From NCBI GenBank assembly GCA_020048055.1, contig JAIFNA010000009.1, forward strand, positions 124,001 to 188,000: DNA of 64,000 nucleotides, written 5' to 3'. The translations under genes were made by a program, and so were the position numbers. Under the pieces are notes generated by a model. The model had not been told where the DNA came from, ran no database searches, and saw only the letters and a list, made by a program, of their open reading frames with translations. Shown here one piece after another: positions 43,270-51,694 of the stretch (position 1 is its first letter; each line of letters begins with the position of its first letter). This DNA is from Arcobacter sp. (GTDB lineage Bacteria; Campylobacterota; Campylobacteria; Campylobacterales; Arcobacteraceae).

Positions 43270-44834
43270 CCTTTTAGTTCATCAATTGTTTTCAATATAT
43301 CATCTACGCTCGTTTGAAGTTCACTTCCCATTTTTTTAATCTCATCTGGGAGCTCCTCTTCCATCAATGTCATCAACGCATACCAGATTGGTTTTGCTCT
43401 ATCTTTTAGTTGGTGCGTTTCATTTTCAAAATACTCTTTTGCTTTGTGATGTTGCCCTTTTGTGATAAGTAGATTTAGGTACTCTGTTATATCATCAATT
43501 TTTTCAAGTGCTTCATCGTATTTTAGACACTCATCAAATTTTTCATAACTTTTTGCAAACTCTTCATTCCATAAAAGTATAGTTGCTAGGGTATGTGTAT
43601 TTGCATAATTTTTCTTTGTATCGTAAGATTTTTGCACCAAGGAAAGTGCCTCTTTTGGTTCATTTGCGATTGTAAAATATAAATATGCCAAGTTATTTAA
43701 TGCTTTATTGTCTCCAGATTCTATTGCTAAAAGATAATATTTTTTGGCATTTTCATACTCTTTTAAGTCATTGTATAAATTCCCAAGATTAAATAACGCA
43801 TCATTATTTCCAGAATCTATTGCTAAAAGATAATATTTTTTGGCATTTTCATACTCTTTAAGTTCACTATATAAAAGCCCAAGATTAAATAATGCAAGCG
43901 TATTCCCAGTTTCTATTGCTAAAAGATAATATTTTTTAGCATTTTCATATTCTTTAAGTTCACTATATAAAAGCCCAAGATTATTTAAAGCACTATTGTT
44001 TCCAGATTCTATTGCTAAAAGATAATATTTTTTGGCATTTTCATTATCTTTTTTCTCTTTATAAAGCCAACCTTTAGCAAAGTAGAATTCTCCTTTTTGA
44101 TGATTTGTCAAATATGTTAATTTTAGAGCTTCATCAATAATAGATAGGCTATCATCAAATTTCTTATCAGAAAAGTGTTGAAGTATTATATTCCAGTAAT
44201 CATCAAATGTTTTTGTTGTTTTTACTTTACTGATTTTAGCCTCTTGTTCTATTGCATCTTTTTCTTCAGAAGTGTATTGTTCTTTTAATTGTTTAAACGC
44301 TTTTTCATGATTATTAATCTGGTCATTGTGTTTTTGTTCAAATGCTTTTCGAAGAGTATTAAACTCACTAGTTTTTTCATCTACTAACCTACTAAATTGT
44401 TCTTCTGATTTTTTTTGAAGTTCTTGGACGATTTCATTAAGTTGAGTTTTCCCATCTTTTTCTATCCATTCTTTTGTTGTATTTTGAGCTTCTTTCATAG
44501 CATCATCTTTTGTTTTTCTATAACCTAGCCAACCAGAGATTGCCAATCCAATAGTAATCAGCAAACCAAGTATCCCTGCAATTATCCCAAATCTATCTAC
44601 ACTTCCACTAATATCACCAATTCTTTTATCTAGGTTTTCATTATTTTTTGTGTTTTCTATATTTTTCTCTTTTGTGTCATCTGTATCATTTTTTAGCTCT
44701 TTTATTTCATTGTTGATGTTATCGATTTCTTTTTGAAGTTGTTCAATTTTGTACTCATTAATTGAGCGTATAGGCTCTGCATAAACGGATAAACTAAAAA
44801 TACATACGATAAAAACTACAAACAAATATCTCAT
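43254..44834 (-). CDS. membrane-anchored coiled-coil/TPR repeat protein
   Basis: A 526-residue protein; ATG at 44834 opens a signal peptide (MRYLFVVFIVCIFSLSVYA), whereas the ATG-less extension to 44870 adds unlikely residues. A coiled coil (about 25-65), one membrane helix (about 75-95, GIIAGILGLLITIGLAISGWLG), a second coiled coil (to about 200) and a TPR solenoid follow. The core repeats, ENAKKYYLLAIESGN-type, are exactly 32 residues long and near-identical. No enzyme motif is present; a scaffold role is likely. It is transcribed divergently from the eptA operon, with shared inverted repeats between them. Confidence 0.82.
   Translation of the reverse strand: MRYLFVVFIVCIFSLSVYAEPIRSINEYKIEQLQKEIDNINNEIKELKNDTDDTKEKNIENTKNNENLDKRIGDISGSVDRFGIIAGILGLLITIGLAISGWLGYRKTKDDAMKEAQNTTKEWIEKDGKTQLNEIVQELQKKSEEQFSRLVDEKTSEFNTLRKAFEQKHNDQINNHEKAFKQLKEQYTSEEKDAIEQEAKISKVKTTKTFDDYWNIILQHFSDKKFDDSLSIIDEALKLTYLTNHQKGEFYFAKGWLYKEKKDNENAKKYYLLAIESGNNSALNNLGLLYSELKEYENAKKYYLLAIETGNTLALFNLGLLYSELKEYENAKKYYLLAIDSGNNDALFNLGNLYNDLKEYENAKKYYLLAIESGDNKALNNLAYLYFTIANEPKEALSLVQKSYDTKKNYANTHTLATILLWNEEFAKSYEKFDECLKYDEALEKIDDITEYLNLLITKGQHHKAKEYFENETHQLKDRAKPIWYALMTLMEEELPDEIKKMGSELQTSVDDILKTIDELKGKYKI
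43720..44050. repeat. tandem 96-bp coding repeats in the TPR gene
   Basis: TCTATTGCTAAAAGATAATA recurs at 43720, 43816, 43912 and 44008, always 96 bases apart. The repeats are in frame (32 codons each) and encode successive TPR units. DNA identity is high over about 3.4 copies, which suggests recent expansion and possible copy-number variation. Confidence 0.9.
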
Positions 44835-44861
44835 AATAACCCTTGATTTACAAATACCCCA

Positions 44862-44867
44862 TTGTAA
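44862..44867 (-). promoter_or_regulatory. -10 box of the TPR gene
   Basis: On the minus strand TACAAT occupies 44867-44862, preceded by TGT, 28 bases before the ATG at 44834. Its -35 region would fall on the first inverted repeat at 44880-44899. Confidence 0.5.
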
Positions 44868-44879
44868 CACTTTTACGCT

Positions 44880-44927
44880 GACAAAAAATATTTTGTCAAT
44901 ACTGTTGACAAATTTATTTTTGTCAAA
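44880..44927. promoter_or_regulatory. two tandem inverted repeats (probable operators)
   Basis: Site 1 is TGACAAAA-AATA-TTTTGTCA (44880-44899). Site 2 is TTGACAAA-6 bases-TTTGTCAA (44906-44927). Each has perfect 8-bp arms, and their centres are 27 bases apart. They lie between the divergent TPR gene and the eptA operon. Site 1 overlaps the expected -35 of the TPR promoter; site 2 is about 60 bases before the eptA -10. This is the layout of a shared regulator-binding region. The regulator is not identified. Confidence 0.65.
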
Positions 44928-44976
44928 AGTGCAGTTGGATTTGTAACCATTTTGTTATTCATTTTTAATTCATCTA

Positions 44977-44982
44977 TATAAG
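44977..44982 (+). promoter_or_regulatory. possible -10 box of the eptA operon
   Basis: TATAAG at 44977-44982, with TTGTTA at 44952-44957 as a possible -35 (19-base spacing). The match is imperfect, which fits a promoter needing an activator. Confidence 0.4.
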
Positions 44983-45016
44983 TCAATATTCCAAATATTT
45001 AAAAAAGGAATCTTGC

Positions 45017-46594
45017 TTGAAAAAAAATTTATTTCCACATTCGCAGCAAATTATTTTGCTATTTGCACTATTTTTCACTTTGTTTTCGAATTTTACATTT
45101 TTTTCCAAATTGATAGAATTCGCAAATATTGAAAATAACAATTTGATTATCTGGAGTGTTCCATTTGTATTGTTTGCTATTTTTGTACTGTTTTTGAATA
45201 TCGTTTTGCTCCTAACTTACAAATATAGTTTTAAAGCGATAATTTCATTTATTGTATTGGTGGCGGGGATTAGTGGCTATTTTATGAATAGTTTTGGGAC
45301 GATTATCGATAAAGATATGATTGTAAATGCAACACATACAAATACATTTGAAGCTTTTGGACTTATCACTGTAAAGCTTTTGGCTTATGTTTTATTTTTT
45401 GTCATTATCCCTATTTTTGCACTTTATGGAGTAAAAGTTAACTACCAAAGTTATCCAAAAGAGATTTTAAATAAACTTATCATTATTGCAATAAGTATCC
45501 TATTTATCGCGGTTTCTTATATGCTTTTGAGTAAAACATATAGTGCTTTTTTCAGAAACCACAAAGAGTTGAGATTTTATACGAACCCAACCTATCCAAT
45601 CTACTCTTTGGGGAAATTTATATATCTTCAAGTTGCTACTAAAAAAACACTAACACCAATCGCACTCGATGCTAACCTAACTTTATCAAATAAAAAAAGA
45701 TTATTTGTTTTAGTTGTTGGTGAAACAGCAAGAGGTGAAAATTTTTCACTAAACGGTTATGATGTAAAAACAAATCCATTAATGGAAGATTTATTACAAA
45801 ATAACCAAATTGTAAATCTACCAAATGTAACTTCATGCGGTACAGCAACTGCTGTATCGGTTCCTTGTATGTTTTCAAAATTTAGTAAAGATGAATACAA
45901 TGATGATAAACAATATTATGAAAATTTAGTTGATGTTGTTAATCGTGTTGGTATTAAAGTATTGTGGATTGATAATAATTCAGGTGGTTCTCAAGGTGTA
46001 GCAAAAAGAATCAAAGATGTAAAATATTTGGGTGGCGGTGAAGTTCTTGATGAAACTATGTTAAATGAATTGCAAAATGAAATTGATAAAACAAATAATG
46101 ATATGTTGGTTGTGTTGCATCAAGAAGGAAGTCATGGACCAACATATTTTAAAAGATACCCAGATAGCTTTAAAAAATTTACCCCAACTTGTGATACACA
46201 AGATTTGGAAAAATGCACACAACAAGAAATTGTAAATACCTATAACAACACAATTTTATATACAGATTATTTTTTAGATAAAACAATCAAACTTTTAGTG
46301 TCAAATGATGAGAAATACAAAACGGCACTTATTTATATGTCAGACCATGGTGAGTCTTTGGGGGAAAATGGGATTTATCTTCACGGTTTACCTTATGTTT
46401 TGGCTCCAGATACACAAACACGAATTCCTGCTATTTTATGGTTTGGAAAAGATTTACAAAAAGAAAAAATCAATCTACAAATGAAAAAAACAGCACACTA
46501 TTCACATGATAATCTATTTCATACAACACTTGGATTTTTTGGGATTAAAACTAAAGAATACAAAAAAGAACTAGATATTTTAAATTTAAATTAA
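45017..46594 (+). CDS. phosphoethanolamine transferase (EptA/EptC-like)
   Basis: A 525-residue protein with five N-terminal membrane helices (to about 170) and a periplasmic sulfatase-fold domain. E236 in VVGETARGENF binds metal, and T276 in SCGTATAVSVPCMFS is the expected nucleophile. HQEGSHGPTYF and SDHGESLGENG complete the zinc site. It moves phosphoethanolamine from phosphatidylethanolamine to lipid A; the Campylobacter enzyme EptC also modifies FlgG and glycans. The start is TTG at 45017, six bases after AAGGAA. Three cytochrome genes follow within a few bases, an unusual partnership. Confidence 0.9.
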   Translation: MKKNLFPHSQQIILLFALFFTLFSNFTFFSKLIEFANIENNNLIIWSVPFVLFAIFVLFLNIVLLLTYKYSFKAIISFIVLVAGISGYFMNSFGTIIDKDMIVNATHTNTFEAFGLITVKLLAYVLFFVIIPIFALYGVKVNYQSYPKEILNKLIIIAISILFIAVSYMLLSKTYSAFFRNHKELRFYTNPTYPIYSLGKFIYLQVATKKTLTPIALDANLTLSNKKRLFVLVVGETARGENFSLNGYDVKTNPLMEDLLQNNQIVNLPNVTSCGTATAVSVPCMFSKFSKDEYNDDKQYYENLVDVVNRVGIKVLWIDNNSGGSQGVAKRIKDVKYLGGGEVLDETMLNELQNEIDKTNNDMLVVLHQEGSHGPTYFKRYPDSFKKFTPTCDTQDLEKCTQQEIVNTYNNTILYTDYFLDKTIKLLVSNDEKYKTALIYMSDHGESLGENGIYLHGLPYVLAPDTQTRIPAILWFGKDLQKEKINLQMKKTAHYSHDNLFHTTLGFFGIKTKEYKKELDILNLN

Positions 46595-46605
46595 AAAGGG
46601 AAAAA

Positions 46606-47019
46606 ATGAAAAAAATTTTACTTAGTACAATAATCCTACTTACTTATAGTTACGGATATGAGCCATCGGTTGCTCTAAATACATATCTTTTGGAGCTAAG
46701 AACTGAGGCAAAAAAGATAAATCCAGCTTTTAATGGATTTAATCTTGAAGAGGGAAGAAAGATATTTTTTACAAAAAAAATAGTTGATGGTGGCGAAATT
46801 TCGTGTGTAACTTGTCATACAAAAAATTTAGCTTCAAATGGTCTAAATTCAAAAACAAACAAAATAATTGAGCCACTTTCACCAAATGCAAATAAAAATA
46901 GACTAAGTGATATTAAAGAGATGAAAAAATGGCTAAAAAGAAACTTTAATGATGTCTACAAAAGAGAAGGAACGGCAGTTGAAAAAGGTGATGTTTTAAC
47001 ATTTATATCAAAAAATTAG
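46606..47019 (+). CDS. monoheme cytochrome c, SHP-like (DUF1924)
   Basis: A 137-residue exported cytochrome with signal peptide (1-17) and one heme site C67-x2-C70-H71 (CVTCH). The C-terminal part (PLSPNANKNRLSDIKEMKKWLKRN, EGTAVEKGDVLTF; shown in pieces) follows the pattern I recall for the sphaeroides heme protein SHP, whose sixth ligand is an Asn that leaves on reduction so O2 or NO can bind. N113 or N115 in KRNFNDV is the candidate. The disulphide cysteines of SHP appear to be replaced. It is followed by a DHC and a cytochrome b561, the known SHP operon partners. Confidence 0.82.
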   Translation: MKKILLSTIILLTYSYGYEPSVALNTYLLELRTEAKKINPAFNGFNLEEGRKIFFTKKIVDGGEISCVTCHTKNLASNGLNSKTNKIIEPLSPNANKNRLSDIKEMKKWLKRNFNDVYKREGTAVEKGDVLTFISKN

Positions 47020-47028
47020 GAGAAAAAG

Positions 47029-47496
47029 ATGAAAAAAATAGTAACACTTGGATTTGTTTTAACAACAATTGTAGCTTTAAATGGGGATGATTTTAGAATA
47101 GTTCAGCCTTCAAATAAGCTTTATATTAAAGAGTGTGGAAGTTGTCATATGCCATTTTCACCATCACTTTTAAACCAAAAAGGATGGGTTAAAATGGTTG
47201 ATAATCTTGGGGTTCATTTTGGAACTGATGCTTCACTAGAACCACTTGATACAAAAACAATCAAAGATTATTTAGTTCAAAATAGTAACAATGGGATAAA
47301 AAATCCAACAAATGAGATCGCTATCACAAAAACACCTTGGTTTAAAAGGGAACATAGAAAAATCAAAGATGAAACAATAAAACATGAAAAAATTAAAACT
47401 CTTTCAAATTGTGTAGCGTGTCATAGTGGAGCAAATAAGGGAAATTTTGAAGAAGATGAGATAAAAATCCCTGGACTTAGTTGGTTTCACCACTAA
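47029..47496 (+). CDS. diheme cytochrome c (DHC)
   Basis: A 155-residue exported cytochrome with signal peptide (1-17). Heme sites are C36-x2-C39-H40 (CGSCH) and C128-x2-C131-H132 (CVACH); HFGTDAS (63-69) lies between them. This is the DHC family, which in phototrophs reduces SHP. GGAG precedes the ATG. Its stop overlaps the ATG of the next gene by one base. The same fold is repeated in the C-terminal part of that next gene. Confidence 0.88.
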   Translation: MKKIVTLGFVLTTIVALNGDDFRIVQPSNKLYIKECGSCHMPFSPSLLNQKGWVKMVDNLGVHFGTDASLEPLDTKTIKDYLVQNSNNGIKNPTNEIAITKTPWFKREHRKIKDETIKHEKIKTLSNCVACHSGANKGNFEEDEIKIPGLSWFHH

Positions 47497-48560
47497 TGAA
47501 AACACTACTTTTTTCATACACAACTAGAATTTTACATTTTTTGTTTGCTTGTTTTGTCCTTTTGGCTTACCTTTTAAGTGATACAAATTCTTTACTTTGG
47601 TTGCATTCTTTATTTGGAATTTGTGTTTTATTGATTGTTGGTTTGCGAATTTTTTGGTTTTTTGTGAGTGAAGATGGGGCTAAAATATCTTCATTTGATT
47701 TGAAATTATCGTCATTAAAAAATTATGTAACAAACTATTTTTCATTTAAAAATGAAAAAATAAGAAACCCAGCTGCTTCATATTCTGCAATTTTGATGTG
47801 GATTTTGGCAGTTTTAGTTTCATTTGTTGGACTTATTTTAATTGGTGCAAAATATGGAAGTGGAATTTTTGGTTATCTTTTTTTATTGGATATTGATAAA
47901 CATCTAATAAAAGAAGCTCATGAATTATTTGGAAATCTCCTTATTTTGGTAGCTTTTTTCCATGTAGCTGGTGTTTTGGGTGATAACTTTTTAAAAAGAA
48001 GTGATATTGCAAAAGCTATGTTTAATGGAGAGATGAAAGTTGCGCAAGATAAAAAAATTTCAACTTTTAAAAACTCATCATTGATTGCTTTTATAGTTTT
48101 ATCTCTCACTGTTTTGTTTGGTTTTTATTTGGGTATGGTTAAAACAAATATATTTTTTAATAGTGAAATCTCACACCAAAATTATAAACTTTTAGCCCCA
48201 ACTATGGTTGGTGAATGTAAAGAGTGCCATTTGTTTTATCCACCAAATGTTACATCTTTGGAGACTCAGATGAATATTTTGAATGATTTACCAAACCATT
48301 TTGGAACTGACGCATCTTTAGACAATGAAACACTAGTAAAAATTATAAATGAAACAAAAAAATTAGCGCCACAAAAATCACCATTTAGGTTTGAAGATTT
48401 AGCAAACAGTGAAAGTATTGTTAAAACAAATCGTTGGAAACATCTCCATGAGGAGTTTGATGATGGTTGGTTTATGGAAAATAAAGTGAAAAAAACCAAC
48501 TGCAAAGCTTGTCATATAAATTTTGAAGATGGCTCAATAAATCCGTTTGAGCTGAAATAG
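47496..48560 (+). CDS. cytochrome b561 fused to a diheme cytochrome c domain
   Basis: A 354-residue protein; ATG at 47496 shares one base with the preceding stop, so the in-frame GTG upstream is rejected. Residues 1-215 form a di-b-heme cytochrome b561 with candidate heme ligands H14 (RILHF), H37 (WLHSLFG), H142 (EAHELFG) and H156 (AFFHVAG). Residues about 230-354 are a periplasmic DHC domain with CKECH (241-245) and CKACH (336-340), and the HFGTDAS motif of the separate DHC at 268-274. It would carry electrons from the quinone pool through its own DHC domain to the soluble cytochromes. Confidence 0.88.
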   Translation: MKTLLFSYTTRILHFLFACFVLLAYLLSDTNSLLWLHSLFGICVLLIVGLRIFWFFVSEDGAKISSFDLKLSSLKNYVTNYFSFKNEKIRNPAASYSAILMWILAVLVSFVGLILIGAKYGSGIFGYLFLLDIDKHLIKEAHELFGNLLILVAFFHVAGVLGDNFLKRSDIAKAMFNGEMKVAQDKKISTFKNSSLIAFIVLSLTVLFGFYLGMVKTNIFFNSEISHQNYKLLAPTMVGECKECHLFYPPNVTSLETQMNILNDLPNHFGTDASLDNETLVKIINETKKLAPQKSPFRFEDLANSESIVKTNRWKHLHEEFDDGWFMENKVKKTNCKACHINFEDGSINPFELK

Positions 48561-48577
48561 TTTCTTGATTAATTATT

Positions 48578-48617
48578 TATAAAAATAATAAAAATTAGCC
48601 CATTTTATGGGGCTAAT
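48578..48617 (-). terminator. intrinsic terminator of the pdxH operon
   Basis: On the minus strand ATTAGCCC (48617-48610) pairs with GGGCTAAT (48601-48594) around an eight-base loop, followed by TTTTTATTATTTTTAT. The pdxH stop codon lies in the loop. This is one of the clearest terminators in the window. Confidence 0.82.
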
Positions 48618-49246
48618 CTATTTAAATTCCAATTTCTTGATTCATCTAAACTATACTCAAATCTATCATGAAGCCTATCTTTTCCACCTTGCCAAAACTC
48701 TATCACTTCGGGCTTTATGATATATCCACCCCAAAAAGATGGAAAAGGAATCTCACCGTTTATAAATTTCTCTTTTATCTCATTAAATTTTGCTTCAAGT
48801 AAACTTCGTGAGCTTATAATTTCACTTTGATGAGATACCCACGCTCCAATTTGACTCCCTTTTGGGCGACCTAAAAAATATTTTAAAGAATCTGTTTTAC
48901 TAATTTGCTCAATACTCCCTTCAATTTTCACTTGTCTTTCAAGTGGAAGCCATGCAAAGTGCATTGCACATTTTGGATTTTCCTCTATTTGACGTGCTTT
49001 TTTACTTTTATAGTTTGAAAAAAATACAAACCCTTTTTCATCATAAGATTTTAAAAGCACTGTTCTAATTGATGGTATTTTTGAGTGTCCAACGGTAGCT
49101 AGACTAAAGGCATTTGGTTCAAGTATCTTTCCATCAATTGCTTGATTAAACCAAAGTTCAAATTGTTTTATCGGGTTTTTGTCCATATCACTTTTATGCA
49201 AACCCTTTGTGGTGTATTCTTGCCGCATGGCTTCTAAATTTGCCAT
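48605..49246 (-). CDS. pdxH: pyridoxamine 5'-phosphate oxidase
   Basis: A 213-residue FMN enzyme of full length. Motifs include AFSLATVG, SIRTVLLKSYDEKGFVFFSN, CAMHFAWLPLERQVKIEG, SQIGAWVSHQS and the C-terminal signature EFWQGGKDRLHDRF followed by WNLNRLAP. It oxidises pyridoxine- or pyridoxamine-phosphate to pyridoxal phosphate. It starts three bases after the TAXI gene and is the last of a six-gene operon that ends in a strong terminator. Confidence 0.96.
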   Translation of the reverse strand: MANLEAMRQEYTTKGLHKSDMDKNPIKQFELWFNQAIDGKILEPNAFSLATVGHSKIPSIRTVLLKSYDEKGFVFFSNYKSKKARQIEENPKCAMHFAWLPLERQVKIEGSIEQISKTDSLKYFLGRPKGSQIGAWVSHQSEIISSRSLLEAKFNEIKEKFINGEIPFPSFWGGYIIKPEVIEFWQGGKDRLHDRFEYSLDESRNWNLNRLAP

Positions 49247-49249
49247 TTT

Positions 49250-50530
49250 TTAACCTCTTACTTTTTTGTGTAGTTTCTTTTCGAGTAGTTCAATATGTGA
49301 TAGTAAATTGTAGTACTCACCCATGTATGATAGCGGAACTTTTGTTTTTGTGGTTATCTCATTTTTTAATTCACTTATCAGGGCTTCAATGAGCTCGTCA
49401 TCTCTATCATTTAACTCAATTTTCATATCAAGGTCACTAATTCTTTTATACCATCTAAAGATTTTTGACCTCATTGTAAATACATAAAGTGGAACAATAC
49501 TTTTTAATAGTGGTATCAAAAGACCAAGAAGTGGGATAATAAGAAGTTTAAATCTATCAATATTTGTAGCTATCCAAAATGGAAAGATAGTTTCAAGCCA
49601 TGAGTCACCAACTGTAAGGTAAACTTCGGCTTCACTATGTATTTGTGTATCAAGTGATTTTAGATTTGGAAAATTTTCACTACCTTCAAAAAAGTTTCTC
49701 CCACTATGTATTTGCTTCACTTTTTTTAGGAAAATTCTAACCAATTCATCTGGAACATCTTTATTTGCAACAAGATTTTCAACCGAACTTAAAATCTCCA
49801 TCTTTTCACTTGGGATATTTCTAAAAAGATCAATTCCACCTTCATAAAGTGATAGATTTTTTAGTGAATTAAATTTTTGCGAATATGCTTTTGCTCTTTT
49901 TAGACTTAAAAGTTCAAGACTAGTATCATCAAATAGCTCTGTAATATTGCTATTTTTCTCATTGGCAAAAGTTATAAAAACATCAATCTCTTTATTTTGT
50001 AAACTATTTTTGGCTTCGCTATCATAAAGATAAACGATGTTGCTACTTTCATTTGTAATCCCATTTGCATCTAAGATTTGTTTTGCCAACTCATAGGTTC
50101 CATCATTTGTGATACTTACGCCAATTTTTTTTGAACTAGCTTCTATTAAGTAATTCATTTTATACCCATCATTACGATAAAAAATCCACATTGGTTCATA
50201 ATAGATACTAGCGAGTGAACCAAAATTGTATCTTGATTGATTAGCTAAAATTCCACTTTGGACAAATCCAATATCAGCTTTTTTGCTATCGAGAATGGCA
50301 ATAGTATCGAGTGAGCCTTTTGTTGGAAGAAGTGTTAAATCGACCCCATCACTTAAAAGTAGAGATTTATATGAAAGCCCAAATGCGTAGCTATCACTAC
50401 CAACAGGACCCGTCGCAAGGGTTAATTTTTTAGTTGTTTTTGTTTCAAAGCCAACCAAAAATACAATCAATCCTACAACTACTATTGAGAATATAGTTAG
50501 TAATATTTTTTGTAAATTAGACATTTTCAT
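49250..50530 (-). CDS. TAXI-family solute-binding protein with membrane anchors and C-terminal tail
   Basis: A 426-residue protein. An N-terminal membrane helix (about 8-27) is followed by a TAXI-type binding domain (LTLATGPVGSDSYAFG, TKGSLDTIAILDSKKADIGFVQSG, KIGVSITNDGTYELAKQIL). After about 310 a second hydrophobic region appears (LLIIPLLGLLIPLL), then a cytoplasmic charged tail of about 80 residues. Ordinary TAXI proteins of TRAP transporters are about 320 residues and have DctQM-like permease genes beside them; none is here. It may be a membrane-anchored sensor or receptor. Its start overlaps the methyltransferase gene by 14 bases. Confidence 0.82.
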   Translation of the reverse strand: MKMSNLQKILLTIFSIVVVGLIVFLVGFETKTTKKLTLATGPVGSDSYAFGLSYKSLLLSDGVDLTLLPTKGSLDTIAILDSKKADIGFVQSGILANQSRYNFGSLASIYYEPMWIFYRNDGYKMNYLIEASSKKIGVSITNDGTYELAKQILDANGITNESSNIVYLYDSEAKNSLQNKEIDVFITFANEKNSNITELFDDTSLELLSLKRAKAYSQKFNSLKNLSLYEGGIDLFRNIPSEKMEILSSVENLVANKDVPDELVRIFLKKVKQIHSGRNFFEGSENFPNLKSLDTQIHSEAEVYLTVGDSWLETIFPFWIATNIDRFKLLIIPLLGLLIPLLKSIVPLYVFTMRSKIFRWYKRISDLDMKIELNDRDDELIEALISELKNEITTKTKVPLSYMGEYYNLLSHIELLEKKLHKKVRG

Positions 50531-51485
50531 TGTTCTCTTTTCTTATCGATGTAGCTGTTAAAAATGGATAATTTTTCCCAGTAATCGAAACTCTAAATTT
50601 TTTTTGTTGGAGATATTTTTTGCAAAAATATATATCTTTGTAGAGTAATGTATGTTCACTAAAATTGTAATTTTTAGCAGATGAGCCATATATCATCTCA
50701 CCATCAATCCATCTACAATTTGGAAATCCCATAATTATTGCACCATCTTTTTTTAGATAATGTTGCACCAAAGAGGTAAAAAGTGGTTTAAACTCCAATC
50801 CACTACTTTGAAGGGTTCCAATTGTTATGATAAGATCAAATAAACCAAGATCTAATTCACTTAATTTATTGATATCGTGGGTAAAAAATTGAAAATTTGA
50901 ATTATTAAATCTCTCTTTTGCTTTATTTATGGCTGAACTAGAAAAATCAATCCCTATAAACTCTTTTTTGTCAAAATTATCCCCATCACAAAGTTGCCCT
51001 ATAACTTCAAATTCATCTCCACTATTTATTCCAAGATTTAAAATTCTTATTTTTTCAAAGATATTTACATTTTTTAAAGCTCTTAAATAATGCTCCAAAA
51101 AAGCTGGTTCCTCGTTTTTATTGATTGAAGCAAACAAAGAATCAACTCCATATTTACCGTTCAAATCTTTTGTGGTACTTTTATGAAATGAAGTGGATTG
51201 TTTAAGTAATGTTAGTTTTAAAATTATTGTGTGTGGGCGATTTATGATTGGGGTTGAGATTTTACATTTTAGTATTTCAGCCAAATCACACCAACTTTTA
51301 TATCCCCTATAAATATATTGCTCACTATCAATTTTTATTTTTTCACCCGCATAAGCATGATTTTTATAATCTGGATTTAATACTTCAAATGTTACAAAAT
51401 CTTTATCTTTGGAGGAAAACTCCACTTTTAGAAGTTTTAAAATATCAAACATTGAGCTATTTGTAAAATCAAAATCTATGAACAT
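50517..51485 (-). CDS. SAM-dependent methyltransferase
   Basis: A 322-residue protein with a class I methyltransferase core in its second half: ILNLGINSGDEF (motif I), FIGIDFSSSAINKAKERF (motif II region), FFTHDINKL and LFDLIITIGTLQSS, then the strand-rich IIMGFPNCRW. The first 110 residues are unassigned. The substrate is unknown. It overlaps the 72-residue gene upstream by ten bases and the TAXI gene downstream by 14. Confidence 0.8.
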   Translation of the reverse strand: MFIDFDFTNSSMFDILKLLKVEFSSKDKDFVTFEVLNPDYKNHAYAGEKIKIDSEQYIYRGYKSWCDLAEILKCKISTPIINRPHTIILKLTLLKQSTSFHKSTTKDLNGKYGVDSLFASINKNEEPAFLEHYLRALKNVNIFEKIRILNLGINSGDEFEVIGQLCDGDNFDKKEFIGIDFSSSAINKAKERFNNSNFQFFTHDINKLSELDLGLFDLIITIGTLQSSGLEFKPLFTSLVQHYLKKDGAIIMGFPNCRWIDGEMIYGSSAKNYNFSEHTLLYKDIYFCKKYLQQKKFRVSITGKNYPFLTATSIRKENNENV

Positions 51486-51694
51486 TTTGTAAATATTTCG
51501 TCTAAAAAATCTTTATTGTCATTTTTGAATTTTTCAATTATTTGTATCAATCCATTTTTTGTGTCAATTAAATCATCAACTTCAAAAAAATCAAAAAATT
51601 TAGGATTTATATCTGTTTTAATATCTTGATTTCTATCTAATAATTCAACAATTTCATCAATTAAAACTTGTTTTTCATCTATTAAATTTTCCAT
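51476..51694 (-). CDS. small acidic hypothetical protein, 72 aa
   Basis: Not recognised. The protein is strongly acidic and helical (EKQVLIDEIVELLDRNQDI), with no signal peptide. It follows the [2Fe-2S] gene without a spacer and overlaps the methyltransferase gene by ten bases, so it is held in the operon by coupling. Confidence 0.65.
   Translation of the reverse strand: MENLIDEKQVLIDEIVELLDRNQDIKTDINPKFFDFFEVDDLIDTKNGLIQIIEKFKNDNKDFLDEIFTKCS

Noticed and set aside
43690-44075. Regular 96-bp repeats considered as a CRISPR or satellite array
   Set aside because: The repeats are in frame, encode TPR helices and have no variable spacers.
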